Source of the DNA: Perkinsus marinus ATCC 50983
Lineage: Eukaryota > Perkinsozoa > Perkinsida > Perkinsidae
Reading direction: 5' to 3'
NCBI RefSeq assembly: GCF_000006405.1
Contig: NW_003217015.1
Coordinates: forward strand, 188,202-252,201
Length of the DNA stretch: 64,000 nucleotides
Position 1 is the stretch's first letter. The number at the start of each line of letters is the position of its first letter. Below the pieces are notes generated by a model. It searched no databases, had not been told where the DNA came from, and saw only the letters and a program-made list of their open reading frames with translations. The translations under genes were made by a program, and so were the position numbers. Shown piece after piece: positions 24,391 through 37,239 of the stretch.

Positions 24391-27300
24391 TATTCAACAC
24401 CGAAAAAACGAGGTTTAACAGATACATATTCCTCGTCAGCGTTAGGTCTCGCACCGAATTCAAACAGACTCACACAAATTAGCCTCGACAAGACGGCATC
24501 ATCTCCGTAATAGCTTTTGGATCCTCCAATGCTTGTATGAACATCCAGCGAGCACAGCACATCCATCAGTCCTCTCGGTAGGATTCGTAACGCATTGGAA
24601 GGCGAGAAGGCAGCGAGGAAAGCCAAACGAGCCAGACCGCGACGAGTAACTAACAAGCCTGGAATCAGCCACCACAGGAGGGATGATACTCACGGCTCGC
24701 CCCTGCTGCAACAGCGGTGACAGCAGCTTCGATCGCTTCCCATTTAATTTCAATGCCAGAAGTGTCAACGACATACAGTAGCTCAACGAAGTCTTCAATA
24801 CTGTCGATGGCCCCCTTCAACGAGGTGCTCGCATTAGAGTCTGAATGAGTTCATGACGGAGACATTCGGGGGATAACGTCTCACTGAAGGTCGCCACAAT
24901 GTGTTGGTATTTCAAGTGTGTTGAAGCTGAGAGCTCGACCAGTCCGAGCACGCCATGCGCGGTCCAGTCGGCACCTAGCAACAAGTATGCCACCATATTC
25001 AAATGGTCAAAATCATCTATGGTGACCCACCTTCGCGCCCCACGAAATCCTGTGCGAGAAGTTGCGCCAATTTTGAGCATTTGTCGAAGCAGTCTCGATT
25101 ATCTGCTCCCGAGTCGTTCGCGTTGAAGTGGTTTAAGAGTATAACGATGGACTCAGGGAGGTGATCTGAAAGCAGTAGACTGCGGAGCCTCGGGCAACAC
25201 AGTCCTCGTCTACTTTTCTCCTCTGCCGAGCAACACCCGATGCCTTCGTCGCAGATAGCGTCTAGCAGCTTCTCGAACAGATGACGAGACATTGGACACC
25301 GTCTAGCCGACTCGGTCGTAGAGGTCGAGATGGAGCTGCACGACTTCGGCTCAGTAGACGGTCCAAGTGCACTCAAAGATCTGCCGGTGCCCTGACTAGA
25401 GCTTAATCGCAGCGCCGCAGCACCTGAGTAGGCATGCTGAAGGCGACATCAGTCTAGGCAGAACCCTACTTGCTCGAAGAAGCCCCGGAACAGCTGAGGC
25501 GTCGAATGGCTTCTGGCTTGTGCGTAAGACAAGTTCAATACTATGATAGGCCTGAGAGAGTATGAGATAGTGACAGCATCTGAGTCTAGCCCACCCACTT
25601 TATCTAGGAATTCCTCATGTACTACTCCGCATCCTACTATGGCCCACAGCAACTCGGACAGATCCTTCGCCTTGAGCTTGAATAATAAGCGTCCACGACT
25701 GCAGAAGTGCTCGCTCGAGCGCTTCATGAGCACAGTGAGAGCTCCTGGATTCCTTCTGGAGTCTGAAGAGCGAATATATAATTCATCGAATATATTATGC
25801 ATTCAAAGTTTGGCAGTAGTGCCCTAGTTCTCATTGATCATGAAGCAGAACCCCCGACAGACTAGGATTAACCCTGCAGCAGTCTCCTGCACTCGGAGAT
25901 CGCGCGAGACGACCTTGCTACAATTCAACCAATTGAAAGGGATCATGTCGTGTATCAGTGCCATGATCCCAAACTCGAACAAACACTCTCAACTCGAGAG
26001 TCCACGCTCCCCCATGAGCTCGATTATTCCATGATCAAGAATCGGAGATTTAGCTCGCTATAACCAAGTATCATCTAATATCTTATGGAACTTGTAGTGA
26101 ACTTTGGGTGAGACCTCACGCAACTCACCGACTGCAACCGGAAGTAACTACTCAAAACCAGTTTTTGCTGCCAAAAGACTGCATAACTGTATCTATTCTG
26201 GCTGTTATCGGAATATCTTATTCACCAGGTCTTGATTAGCATCATCATCCCATCATACGCCATTGCACCTATCATGTGTATATTTGGGCCCTTGGTCGGA
26301 GGCTCTGTCACAGTCGCACGTTCGCCCCTCCAGGTCCAGCCATGGGTCTGCTGTAAAAGAGGTTCAAGTTGCTTTCGTCCCAGTAGATAGTGATGTACCC
26401 CATGCCGCACACCTTCATGATACTATCATGATGATAGTGTCAGCGAAATAATACCTCATAAACTCGGAGTTTAAAGCTCCAACCGCGTGATGTATTTATA
26501 TATGTGAGCTGTGAGGTAAACTCACAAGTTCCACCCTGCATCTCAAGCCATTGGCTTCTCCTTACTGATGGTGAAGACACCCTGCAGTGTTTTCCGGCGT
26601 ATGCTCGGAGAGTTTCGTACTCCTCAAGAGTATCGAAGACTCTTAAGAGTATCGGGATACTCTTCAAAGCGGACGAAGTAGAAAAGTCCTTGGGAAGAGC
26701 CTCAGCAACAATAACGGTCCAGGACCATCGGTCCTGGTGTGACCCAGCAGGTGTCCGATAGACATTGTCCATATTTTGCATCATTCATGGTAGGTCCAGC
26801 GTGACGGCCCTTCTCGGCTTTGACTCGAGATATGAAGCTCTTGTCCAACCTACCGATATGGAGCGATATCCCTTCATGCATCACACTGCATCTCCTTGGC
26901 AAGGTAATTCAGCATGGCATTCCTTTCGGAGGGCAAATTATGAGTGTGGATGAATAGCAATATTTTGCCAGGGATGATAAGCTCGACGCTAGCCAGGCGT
27001 GCTATATCCTCCCGGGACAGCTCCGCTCCCACAATTAATTCTCCTAGCCGGCTGATAACACCTATCTAGGCAGACGAACCCTATATAGCGACAAGGCTAA
27101 GACGAGAAGAACTAAATGAAGGTCCCACCCAGTAGCAACTGTGAGTGTCGTATGTTCAACACACAATGCTATTCCACGGTGGAGTAGCATTGCGTGGAAT
27201 TTCCACGGTGGACTTTCCACCTCCGAGGAACTCGGGAACAGTCTCTTCAGACGACCCACCGCACATAGCAATAACAAGGGAATGATCACACATAGCGGGC

Positions 27301-28981
27301 ACCACAAGCCCCGATCGAGGACGATGCGGCATAAATTCCATCAGCAGTCGCTGGAAAGCTCTGCGAATCATTCGCAGCGAATGGATAGTTCGCAAAGTTG
27401 GAATATTGAATACTTCAAGTATTATACTTGTGCAATAACAATCATCATATAGATGTTCGCTACTATTGCGAATCCATCTTGATTTGATCATGGTGGTCAT
27501 CAAGCACTATTTCGGTGGTGTAAGCTTCCGCGATTTGAAACATTGCGACGATGGGAAACCAAATTCCACAATTCCCGTCTGAATAGTCGAAGGCAACCGG
27601 AATTTTGACGATGAATATTGAAATTCTATCGCGAGGATGAAAGAAAACCTTCTCACTCTTCTTCATCTTGGTGTCGTTTCTTCCTTGAGACAGAGCCCAG
27701 GCTAGAGATGCTAATGATGCCGGCGGGAAGGTGTCGACCGATAAGCGAGCCACACAATAGGCTGCTGTTATGTCGCACACCTCCGAGTAATCCTCCATGA
27801 CAGAACTGAGGAACAAGGCATAGGCAGAGAACATGGACACTGTTCGATGTACGCAGACATATCCTTTGTAGTGGCCATGGCCCACATCACTGATGACAGC
27901 TCAACGGGTTTGAAACCCGCAAGGAACGCTTCACCACTCAACCTCATCCTACCCACTACGTAGGAGAACCTGTCAAACGAGCGCAGTGGTAGAATACTTC
28001 CTCATGAACTTAGGTGACCATTGAGAGTCCACCTACATATCATTGACGATCTCCTCCAGTTCGTGAAACTGGCTAGGTTCATCTAGAAATGACCGAGATT
28101 TGGCCAACGACCAGCAGAGGTTCGTCACGTCCGGCGGATTCATCAGCTCGGACATGGCCAAGGATTTCTCCACCACCTGAGAAACGCCGAACTCCCCAGT
28201 GGCTCAGACACGGTCTTATCCTTACACTGTGGAGTAGAACCATATCTACGATACGGAGCTTGGCCATAGCCCAGGAGAGGTTAGCGAGATGCTGACAACT
28301 GCAGTCTTCCTCGAGACGACCTACGGCCAGCGGCATTCTACTGAGGTGATATTGAAAGCCTACACTGATGTAGAAGAGTCTTGATTTCCGGCCGATAATT
28401 AGTGGCAGCTTCCTTGGCGTGGAATCTGGCCAGACGATGGAAAAGGGTCGCCCAATTGACCGTGTTGAACATCAGACCTGACACACGATAAACGAATATT
28501 TGCTGCTGGCAACAGTAATAGGGCTCCCCACGGTTAGTCTTAGCCACATTGATCAAATCCGATACAGAGGCCTTAGGATTTGTCAGAGTTCTGTTGATGT
28601 GCACTTGCTCCTTAGCTAGAACGAAGGAATCCTGTCTCCCCTCTGAGGAGCTGGCCTAAAAGCGATAGCATCCATGAGATTCCGATACCAACGACCAACC
28701 TTAGAGCTGTGACGGCGAGGTCTAGTGTCACCACCACAGTAGCCCGCCGACTTCTCGTCCGCTGCTGCAGGAAGGCTCGCAGTGGTGGTCGAAACCTCTG
28801 AATGGGCTGAAAGGCAAACATCCACAGGATGACGGATGCCATGCGATGTACAGAGATATTTCTTCTTCCATCTCTGACCATCACCCAGCAAACTGCCAGT
28901 AGCAATAACTCGCAGGTCATCCCTGTTCTCCTTATCCTGAATCCAAGCAGATAAGGTGACAACACTGGTTATTCCGAACAT
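24391..28981 (-). CDS. FASTK/RAP-like helical-repeat protein, probably organellar RNA-binding
   Basis: Exons on the minus strand repeat the helix pattern of FASTK/RAP/OPR-type proteins, which bind organelle RNAs. Examples are VNWATLFHRLARFHAKEA (near 28440), CQHLANLSWAMAKLRIVD (near 28270), KPVELSSVMWAMATTKDM (near 27890), FPPASLASLAWALSQG (near 27710), KAKDLSELLWAIVGCGV (near 25650), CLRHELIQTLMRAP (near 24830) and SIEDFVELLYVVDTSGIEI (near 24770). The N-terminal exon begins near 28981 and leads into RWYRNLMDAIAFRPA. I see no RAP domain at the C-terminus, so the RAP-like label rests on the repeats. The gene follows XPB on the same strand by about 450 bp. Introns here contain several short perfect palindromes. 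Exon borders are only partly resolved. Confidence 0.6.
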
Positions 28982-29428
28982 GTACCTTCGAGGAACCCCT
29001 GGTCGGCACTGATGACGATGCCGAAGCCTTAATGGTCCGAGTGCGACGGCCGCTCATAGTTAAATATAGAACAGTTCGCCCCACACTATGGAATGCCGTA
29101 GCAAGAGTAGCCCCTCCAAGAGCTCACGAACAGTGGCCTTCTAGTCCTGCACACCTAGTGAGCTCCCGATCACATCATCATCATCATCGCCAGCAATCGA
29201 GGTTAAAACAAACTCTCATGAGCTGCTTAGAAACTTATGGTAACGTAGGAATCAAACGTATAGCTATAATGTGGATAAGGCCCTACGGCAGAGCGCCACT
29301 CGGCTGGTAGTAGCCTCCACCAGCACCTCCGCCCGATAAGTCCGCCAACGAGGTATACCGATCCAAGTACTGCTTCTCATCCTCGGCCGTAACCTAACAC
29401 GCTCATCACTAAGAGTTGAGTACGCTGA

Positions 29429-32400
29429 TCATAATAGTCTCACCGTGAACTTAGAGTCGCATATACTGAGATTTTGTTCTTCCTCTCTCGCAGACTCCCC
29501 GCCACTTCCGCCGGCAACAAGGGCCATTTCAAGGACGTGCTGTTCTGCCTCGGGACCACTGTAGGCGAACTTGAGCCCCGACTTTCGCACTGACTCGTCA
29601 AAGTCAGCGATGACCTACACACCACTACCCAAAGACTTGCGATCGCCGAGAAGTTCCTCACCTTGAAACTATACCCCTGATCAACCAGATACTTCTGCCG
29701 TTTCAATGCATACTCTTTCTCAGGTGTGTCCTTCGAGACCAGCGAATAGAAGTATCTGACCATGACACCAATCACACCTCCCTCTCCACGCCGACAAATC
29801 ATAGACATACGCATTGAAGCCGGCGTCATCGCGGTAAGCCTTCGGTCGAAGGATTCGTCCGAGCCTCTGAGCTTCTTGCCGTCTACTGCCATAATGTGAG
29901 CTGATCTGTATGACCACGTTGGCGTTGGGTATGTCAATGGCGTTGTCACCGACCTAAGCATAAGCTCAACACCCCTGACCTCAAATATGGTCGGGGCTCA
30001 CCTGGGAAAGGTAGATACAGTTGATCTTATCACTATGCTGGAAACATCTAATGCAAGCCATTCGCTCAGCCATGCTAACACTGCCACATATAAAGGCCTT
30101 TCTGGTTCTCTGGGCCATCTCCTTCAACAACACCACGTTATCGCAGAAGACGATTATTTTGTCTCCTCGAGATTCGTGCAGTGCAACAAGATACTCGCAT
30201 GCCATCAACTTGTTGGTATTAGATGTATACCTGCCAACCTTAGAGCTCTCTCAAGCCACTCAACAAGGGAAACCTACAGGGCCCTTTTCACGTGGTAAGT
30301 ATTGGTCTCCAAATATGCCTTCCAAAACAGAGGAGGCATCTCGCTCCACACCTCGATACACTGGACCTGACCGTTCGCACATACCAACAGGAATCTCTAT
30401 GGCTCATACGAGCCTACCCGAGCCAAGTAGCCTGCATTGACGAGCTCCTGCCAGTTCGCCTCATACAGCTTGGGGCCGATGAGGTACTGCAGATCCTCGA
30501 CGAGCTCATCTTCTCGAACAAGGGTCGCAGTCAGGCCTGGCAAATCCACACGACAGATTTTGCGGTAATTGCATCAGAAAATCTTCCTTACCAAGTTTGC
30601 AGTGGGCTCGAACCGTAGTCGCCACCGAACGGAATGTTTTCGCCGGCATCACTTGAACCTGTAGGGAGCATTGAGGAGGACTAAGAGCCCGGCAGCGGCA
30701 CCTCGTCAGCCACGAGCAGACCCCATTCTAGCTTGGTGACGGACTCAAAGACCGCCTTCGATGCTCGAGACATCCTCTCATATGATACTGAGAACATACT
30801 GTACCTGTCGAGGAGAACGAATACCCTTATTTTGTGCAATATAATGCGATATATTCGCCGAGACCGATGGAGGGCGGTGGAATCGAACCCGCGACCTACG
30901 TGCTGATGAGAATGCACGGCCGATCTTCTGGTATAGGTTGCTTGTTCTCAGCTGTCAGCGTGATGACGTCATCAGGCGATATCGAACAGAAGAGCTCGAA
31001 TTGCCGCTTCCACTGGTCCACCGCCACAGCCGTAGTCGTCAAGACCTAAGGCAACCACTAACACTTTACCCTCTCCACAGGTCACTCCTCACCATCGTTC
31101 GTTTCTTCATTGTAGCCGCTGCTGTAATTCCCACCAGTGTTTTACCAGCACCGCATGGTAACACTATCATACCTGCTCATAATAAAGGTACCCGACTTAT
31201 CCATTGTAGCAGCCCCTACCACTCCTGGCTCGACTGCCACTGAACATCTTATGCAGAGACCTTTCTTGATATGGTCGGACGATCGTAGTAGGCCTACAGT
31301 TCACAGTGACTACTATCAGCCATTCCAGATTTCTCCTCAACGAGCCCTATCCCATACCACAACTGCATCAACTTTCCGAAGACCCTACACTGTACCAGAG
31401 GCTATTCCCATGCATAGTCCCCGCCCCTACCTGAACTGCATGTTGATGTAATTGGAGTCATCATCATCACGAAAATCATACTCCTCCAGTAGCGGTATCC
31501 GAATCTCGCGATACCTACCAAAATACCATAACATTCGTCGCTTCGCTCCGCTCAACATACGCAGTTGCCTTCACAGTTTCCACATCAGCCGAGTTGATCT
31601 CAAACATGTGGACGACTTGCGCAGCCATCTTATCGCCAGTAGAGGCGTTGGCAGCCCCCGGATTGGTCTCAGCCGTCGTCGCTAAAGGCAACCTCTATAC
31701 CATCAACCGAGACTTTAGCAATCTTAGCAACGACCCCAAGGGGCCAAAAAGCAGAATGCCCCTTAGCGAACAGTGGTGACCATTACTACGGCGATGGACA
31801 GTGTTCCCAGTCAAATGTGACTACTAAGCCTTATTGTGAGCTATAGTATGTGCAATCTAAAGGGCTTTCAGAATGATATGGTATCAGCCCAAAGTTTCAG
31901 TTCGAAACTCCCTATGGTTGAGGACTCCTCGTCCTGCAAAGTTTCGTACTCTCGAGAGATTGCGCGTACTTCACGTAACATGTATCCCAGAAACCCCATT
32001 CTGATGCATTGACTTTTTACCCGTTTTACGCGATGTGGCGTGATACTCCATGTGAAAAACGTGATATTCGCGATATGAAGTGAATTGAGAACACTTCGCG
32101 AATCAGCCCGGAAAGATGACCCCATTTCACGTGAGAAACTCGCAGCATTTCACGTGTCTTACGCGTTTTTCACGGCTTACATACGTTATTCGCGAAGTAA
32201 AATGAGGATTATGTTTTTCACTAGTGTTTTTGTGATACCCGAGATGTGCCCCTCCCACCCCGACCAACACTTACTAGAGATTATTTGACCCAATTTACAC
32301 TTCCTTATCTTGCTGTTGTCCTCGATCATTCTCAGTAATGACAAGTCACTCGATTCCACGAAGTACCTTATGAACATCAACTCATTCGACTACCACAGCA

Positions 32401-33326
32401 GCAACGGCGGCGGCGGCCATCCACATGCACATGGTCATCTACGTGTGTTGGTGATAGTATGGAAATTTTGAGGAAATTCTCGTTGGAACTCCCGCCCGAA
32501 TTCGCACATGCCACTACTCATACGTATGTGCCCAACTCCTATAATCAGTAAGGAAACTCTAAAATTCAACTTTAGTGAGGAAAGCGAACATACATCCCAA
32601 CACTGGCGCTACCTGTTTCTGCGTAGGACCAGCCTAACCTTGCCTATCCTCGACCCGCTCTGCTGAATGTAATCCAGAAGTACGGGATCAATTTCATTCT
32701 TCGAGAAACGATCAAGGTCAGCTATAACCTCCTCCACAGACATACCCAAAGATATCGCCGCGTACCTGTTGCGCACAGCGAAGATTTCCCACACACACAG
32801 ACCAACCCCCGCAGCTCTACTCACAGGGAAAACACTGTGATTTGGAAGTGATGAACCTGAGAGAGAACCAAGAGCCTCCTCCCAAGCACGACTAGCCAAA
32901 CTCGCTGACTTACCCACGACGGTCTCGATATAGGCTCAGCGATAGCAACGAGAAAATCTGTCACCGGACCGAACAGATCCGGATGAAGACCGGCCTCGAA
33001 AATAATGCGGCCATCAGGACACACCTGAACGGTTATATGGGATACTTTCTGAATATGCGGAGGAGCTCACCCAAAGCGGCCGATCTCTGTGGTCCGGTTT
33101 CAATTTCATTCTCCCCGATAGGTCCATAAGCTGGGTCGTAGCCGTGTCCTGCAGAAGAGTCCAGTACGACTGGTCATAGTCCCCCCTCCTACCTGCGTTT
33201 CCCCGATGACTGGTATCGGCCTATTCAACACTTCTCCACTATTAACGGCAGCGCTCTTGTTGGAGTATATCCGCAGTGCAGATCGGCCACCTGATAGGTC
33301 AGATTATGATACCAACACCTCGTCTA

Positions 33327-33386
<60 letters not shown>

Positions 33387-33487
33387 TTATTACTAGAAGG
33401 CAGCATCTGACCTGCTGCCGCCGCCTGTTGCTTTAATGCTGATGCCGTCAACCTCACCCCTGGCGGCAGGGCCTGAAAATCCGCCAT
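29429..33487 (-). CDS. ERCC3: XPB/ERCC3-type TFIIH DNA helicase
   Basis: This is the XPB subunit of TFIIH, a 3'-5' DNA translocase for promoter opening and nucleotide excision repair. Blocks appear in family order on the minus strand: [12 protein letters not shown] then [12 protein letters not shown] (near 33050), DFLVAIAEP (near 32950), [13 protein letters not shown] (near 32760), [13 protein letters not shown] (near 32350), [12 protein letters not shown] (near 31470), [14 protein letters not shown] (near 31270), the Walker A LPCGAGKT (near 31150), [12 protein letters not shown] (near 31010), STYSMFS across intron [11 protein letters not shown] (DEVH-type Walker B), [40 protein letters not shown], and FYSLVSKDT with LVDQGYSFK. 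The start at 33487 is tentative, as the N-terminal exon is poly-Ser or a (GTA)n intron. The stop is at 29429-29431. Introns carry repeat copies. Confidence 0.92.
30805..30899 (-). repeat. tRNA-like intron E, in XPB
   Basis: This 95-nt intron interrupts the family motif ISTYSMF exactly (codon ACG split after AC). It starts GTAGGTCGCGGGTTCGATTCC, so the B box GGTTCGATTCC begins within the first dozen bases. No T run follows at 11 nt. The plus-strand shadow reads GIEPAT, a peptide typical of antisense tRNA sequence. Confidence 0.65.
31990..32215 (-). repeat. dispersed repeat family P, inverted copy, in an XPB intron
   Basis: The block from CCCGTTTTACGCGATGTGGC to GATATTCGCGATATG matches the reverse complement of copies at 33.73-33.83 kb and 41.35-41.48 kb. 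Several CACGTGAAA-like and CGCGAAT-like short inverted units follow. It lies between the XPB exons ending CKLGQI and starting VVHMFEIN. Confidence 0.6.
32367..32612 (-). repeat. XPB intron made largely of repeat family R, copy 2
   Basis: The 246-nt intron joins LVLRRNR to YFVESSD precisely. Family R fills 32444-32605, ending seven bases from the 5' splice site, in antisense to the gene. It also contains a (CGG)-like run near 32405. Confidence 0.8.
33332..33386 (-). repeat. (GTA)n/(AGT)n microsatellite near the XPB 5' end
   Basis: An uninterrupted triplet run reads ACT on the plus strand, AGT/GTA on the gene strand. It is either translated as poly-Ser after MLPSSNN or forms the start of an intron, as in the cyclophilin gene. 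The sequence alone does not decide. Confidence 0.7.
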
Positions 33488-33724
33488 CTACCACTTCGAC
33501 AAAAGAGACAGACCGACTACCGTAGAAGAAACACTAGACGCCGCCGAGCCTGCTGCTGTTGCTGTAGCAGACACATCTCCCTTAGTTTCCTCCATCACTG
33601 CATCCCCTACCCCTCGCAAACGTATTCGATTACTCCGCGTAGAGTAAACCGACTGAGCCGTGTCAATCGCCGTACCTAACAAGATGATCTTCCTCAACCA
33701 TAATTGACAATATAATGGAGTTTC

Positions 33725-33830
33725 ATCCGTGATATGAAAACACTAGTAGTGAAAATTATATCTTACGACTACTCCATAGCACCGCGAATATCGCAGAGTA
33801 TTACGCCACTTCACGTAAAACGATTAAGAC
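33725..33830 (+). repeat. dispersed repeat family P, copy
   Basis: The block holds ACGACTACTCCATAGC, CGCGAATATCGCAGAGTATT and CGCCACTTCACGTAAA. These align with the 41.35 kb copy and, inverted, with the 32.0 kb copy. It lies upstream of XPB. Confidence 0.6.
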
Positions 33831-34474
33831 CCCAATATACCTGCTGCCAGCAACTGAGCTTTTTTTTCTTTCTTTTCCTTCTTTTTCTTTTTCTTCTCCT
33901 TCTTATCCTTATGGTGGTGATGATGGTGACGGCGACTCCCATCATCGCTGCTCCCAATAGAGTTCTTCCGTTTCGATATAGACCCATCGGACACTCTAGG
34001 GCTCGATGAGGCCCCTCCTCCTCCTAACTCTACCACTACGCCTTCTTCTGCCTTCTTGCCCATCCACAACGACAAGACTGTATACAGCACATACACGACC
34101 ATGGTCAACCCGACAACACAAGAGAATTGAAAAAGTGAAAATATAATACTACGAGGCAGCAGCCCTTCGCTTCCTGCTACCTTCCCCACAACTCTGATGC
34201 GTTCGAGCTCCAATCTAAACATACGAATATTCACTCACCTACCACCTCCTCCTGCTCTGTCTTCTTGCCCATCAACAAGGCAACAACACTGTACACACTA
34301 CCCTGCTCACTATCATCCAAGAACAACAACAACAACACGAGGAAGCTGTGAGAGTGAAATTATAATACTACGAACCAGACCGGGAAGAGGCAGCAGCCCT
34401 TCGACCACTACTACTGCCTTTCCCTACAACTCTCATCCGCTCGAGCTCCAATCTAAACACACAAGTATTCACTA
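33824..34474 (-). CDS. small single-pass membrane protein with Lys-rich tail; exon segment tandemly duplicated
   Basis: The minus-strand frame 34234-33824 encodes a hydrophobic segment (VVGLTMVVYVLYTVLSLW) followed by GKKAEEG, Ser-rich sequence, a His run and a KKEKKKKKKEKKEKK tail. Just upstream (34238-34474) lies a diverged tandem copy of about 220 bp, encoding SVYSVVALLMGKKTEQEE and an ERMRVVGKG start. The repeated ERxRVVGK and LxMGKK motifs show that a segment holding an exon end and the membrane segment was duplicated. No family is recognised. The first exon is not found. Confidence 0.45.
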
Positions 34475-35141
34475 ATTTCCAACAGCAGCTGCCGCGACCC
34501 AGATGTTCCGAAGTATTGCAACCAACCTAGAGTCTTCCATAAAATTCCACCAGGCCCACTACAGCCACATGCATACCTCGTTTTCCAGGTTTCTGGATGT
34601 CACATTAAATCAGTTGCAATGGCGTTCACCACAACTATTGGGAACATTTCATACGATTCAACTAAAGCGCCCCCCCCCCTCTGCATCGCTCCGCTGCGTA
34701 CCTGTTGATCATACTGTAAATTATCTGGTTCTCAATCTTCAACGCCTTCAGCTCCAAATCGATCTCCTGGCAACTGTAGACTTTCGGCGGTCTCGGCAGC
34801 TGATCTGACAGGATCAGTAGGGATGAAGATGACCTCCACAGTATCACGAAAACGTTCGGTCGGAGCGTTTCGAATAGAAAATGTTCAAGTGAAGTTTTTT
34901 TAGAAAAGTGGATCCGTGTAGTATTCGACCGGCAGATGCTGCATCAACTTTCAGACAAGTTCCAAGGCCTGGCGACACATTTCTCCCGCCACTGGATTAG
35001 GCGTACTATAGATATTTGATAGGAAAAATTCTGAGACTTTTACTCGTGAATTATGGTTCCGAAATAACCCCAGGCCGCCTCGAACTATCTTAGTTCGCTA
35101 GCTGTCAATCACGGATATAAGTAATGCCCGACCCAGCGACA

Positions 35142-35800
35142 CTACTCTGCAATTGATACTCCGTCACTCCGCCTTCTCCAGGCGTAGACGACAACGGCGA
35201 CGACGATGAGGAAGGTGATGGTGATGGCATTGGCAGGGACATCTTCTAGTAATACACTGAGAGAGAGGAGATTCACATTCACTGACTCCGACACTCTCGA
35301 AACGTAGTTGCAGCGAATAAGCTTCTGAGCCACAATATACAGGTGTACCATTGGTTCAAACGCAAGACGATGAAGTAAGAGAATGAAGATGAGATACAAT
35401 GGAGGTTTGAAAGTCATGAAATTCATAGCACTAGTGTGGAGATCTCGAGATAAGGCTCCAGTATAGATTGCTATACCCATACCATCTCTCCCCGAAATCC
35501 TCTCTCAATGCACTTAGCGACAGTCTGATAGTCTCTCCCCCTCAACAAGCGACCAAGCTAGAACGACACATCTTACTCCAATCCATCACTAACAACAACG
35601 GCCGACATACAGCCTGTCCATACACCCCCGAGTGATCACCGTGGCCAGGAGCCGATATCATTGACCTTCCCGTCCTTCAAGACGTAGCCTCCGCTTGCGT
35701 CCAAAACCCTCAATTTCGAACGACTTATACTCAGCTACAACACCAGCGACCAACACTAAGAGGTGGTGGACTCCTTCATCTCGATGCCAGGATGCGACCC
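35142..35800 (-). CDS. possible type I membrane protein, C-terminal exons
   Basis: A minus-strand frame ends at 35142 with VSESVNVNLLSLSVLLEDVP, then the hydrophobic NAITITFLIVVAVVVYAW and a basic tail RRRSDG. This is the layout of a luminal domain, one membrane helix and a short cytosolic tail. A stretch near 35640-35720 reads VLDASGGYVLKDGKVNDIG and may be an earlier exon. I cannot name it, and the link between the two parts is a guess. Confidence 0.35.
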
Positions 35801-36124
35801 GACAGGCTCGATAGGGGAGGCATCATACTATAGAGACATATTTCAATCGGAGAGAATACAAGAAGTCCATGACAAACTCACCGTCACTGCGCCACAAACT
35901 CCCTTGCACGACCACAGACGACTGTTTTTACCACTAAAGCCACACAACATATTTCAGTGCGATCAGAAACAACAACAAGGACAATATCACATGCAAGCTA
36001 GAGTTGATTATCCCATTGTCCTTTAGCACGGCGGAAAAGATGATCAGGTACTGGTGAATATTGGTCAGGCATAATTAACCTATCATACCACACCATCCAC
36101 AACTCCTATCCTCCCCTCCTACTA

Positions 36125-36440
36125 CTACCTCTCAGGCATGCAGTATACACCATCATCGTCATTGATCTCAGGATCAGGGTTACCCCAACTATCCACACTC
36201 CTCTCCACATAGTCCTCAGACCCCAGCGGCAAGCTCTCATTAGCCTCTATTGCTTCTCGTCGCAACAAGTCAACATTCAATTCGCCACTGCCAACACCTT
36301 CCCTCTACCTCAACACCAATGAACTGCCCACCTCTTGTGTATTATCACTGGTCTCTTTGGCTTGCCTCCAATTGTCCCCACTCTTTCAATAGCATCAAGA
36401 ACCTTCCACACTCGAATGAAAAACAGTGGCAACAGTCCGA

Positions 36441-36508
<68 letters not shown>

Positions 36509-37239
36509 CATGCCGTGCTCGATCGCACCGAAAACAACATGTTTACCATCTAGATGCTTCTGAGGGCCAAACGTTATAAAGAAATTACTGTTGTTGCTGT
36601 GCCTGAACAAACCAGAGTATGGGGGGGGAGAGATATACACATATGTTGGTGACAATACGAAAGTTTTGAGGAAATTTTTTTGGAAATTCTCTACATTTCT
36701 ACTCGAATTCGTGGGGAAACTCCCAAGCTCAGCTGAGGAAAGCGACCACACATATCCCAACAGCGTTGGGATATGTGTGGTCGCTTTCTCTTAGCGTTGA
36801 ACCAACGCTACAACAAACATGCCCTGCGACCCATCCCAGACAGTTCCTACTCCCATCCCGCATCTGCCATACTCAATACACCACGCTTCGAGTGACTAAA
36901 TGCAAATCTGAAGACGGCTATAAAGCATTAAGACGATTAAGACGATTAAGACAATTTAACCACCTCTCATTCCGCATAAACTGACCGTAGATCGACTCGC
37001 CCATGCCGCCATTGCCGAAATTGAAGTCACCTCCTTGGCACATAAAGCCGGGGATAATACGATACATACGGGAGTTCTGATACCTAACATGTCGTCGTTG
37101 GACCAACACACAACAGCTATCTGATCCCGACCAAACTAAGCAGCCAGCCAATTTCGCTAGATCTCAGATTTAATGCCAGCTCCGATAGCAATACCCTATC
37201 AATTCCTCCCCTGTGAACCGTATACACTCTATAGGTGAG

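Noticed and set aside
30600-30620. Antisense GGTTCGAGCCC
   Set aside because: It encodes TTVRAHCK of XPB, a conserved block; no tRNA-like surroundings.
36440-36505. Poly-Tyr, poly-Leu or poly-Val protein frames over the triplet run
   Set aside because: Homology shows the run is the start of a cyclophilin intron; the frames are by-products of the repeat.
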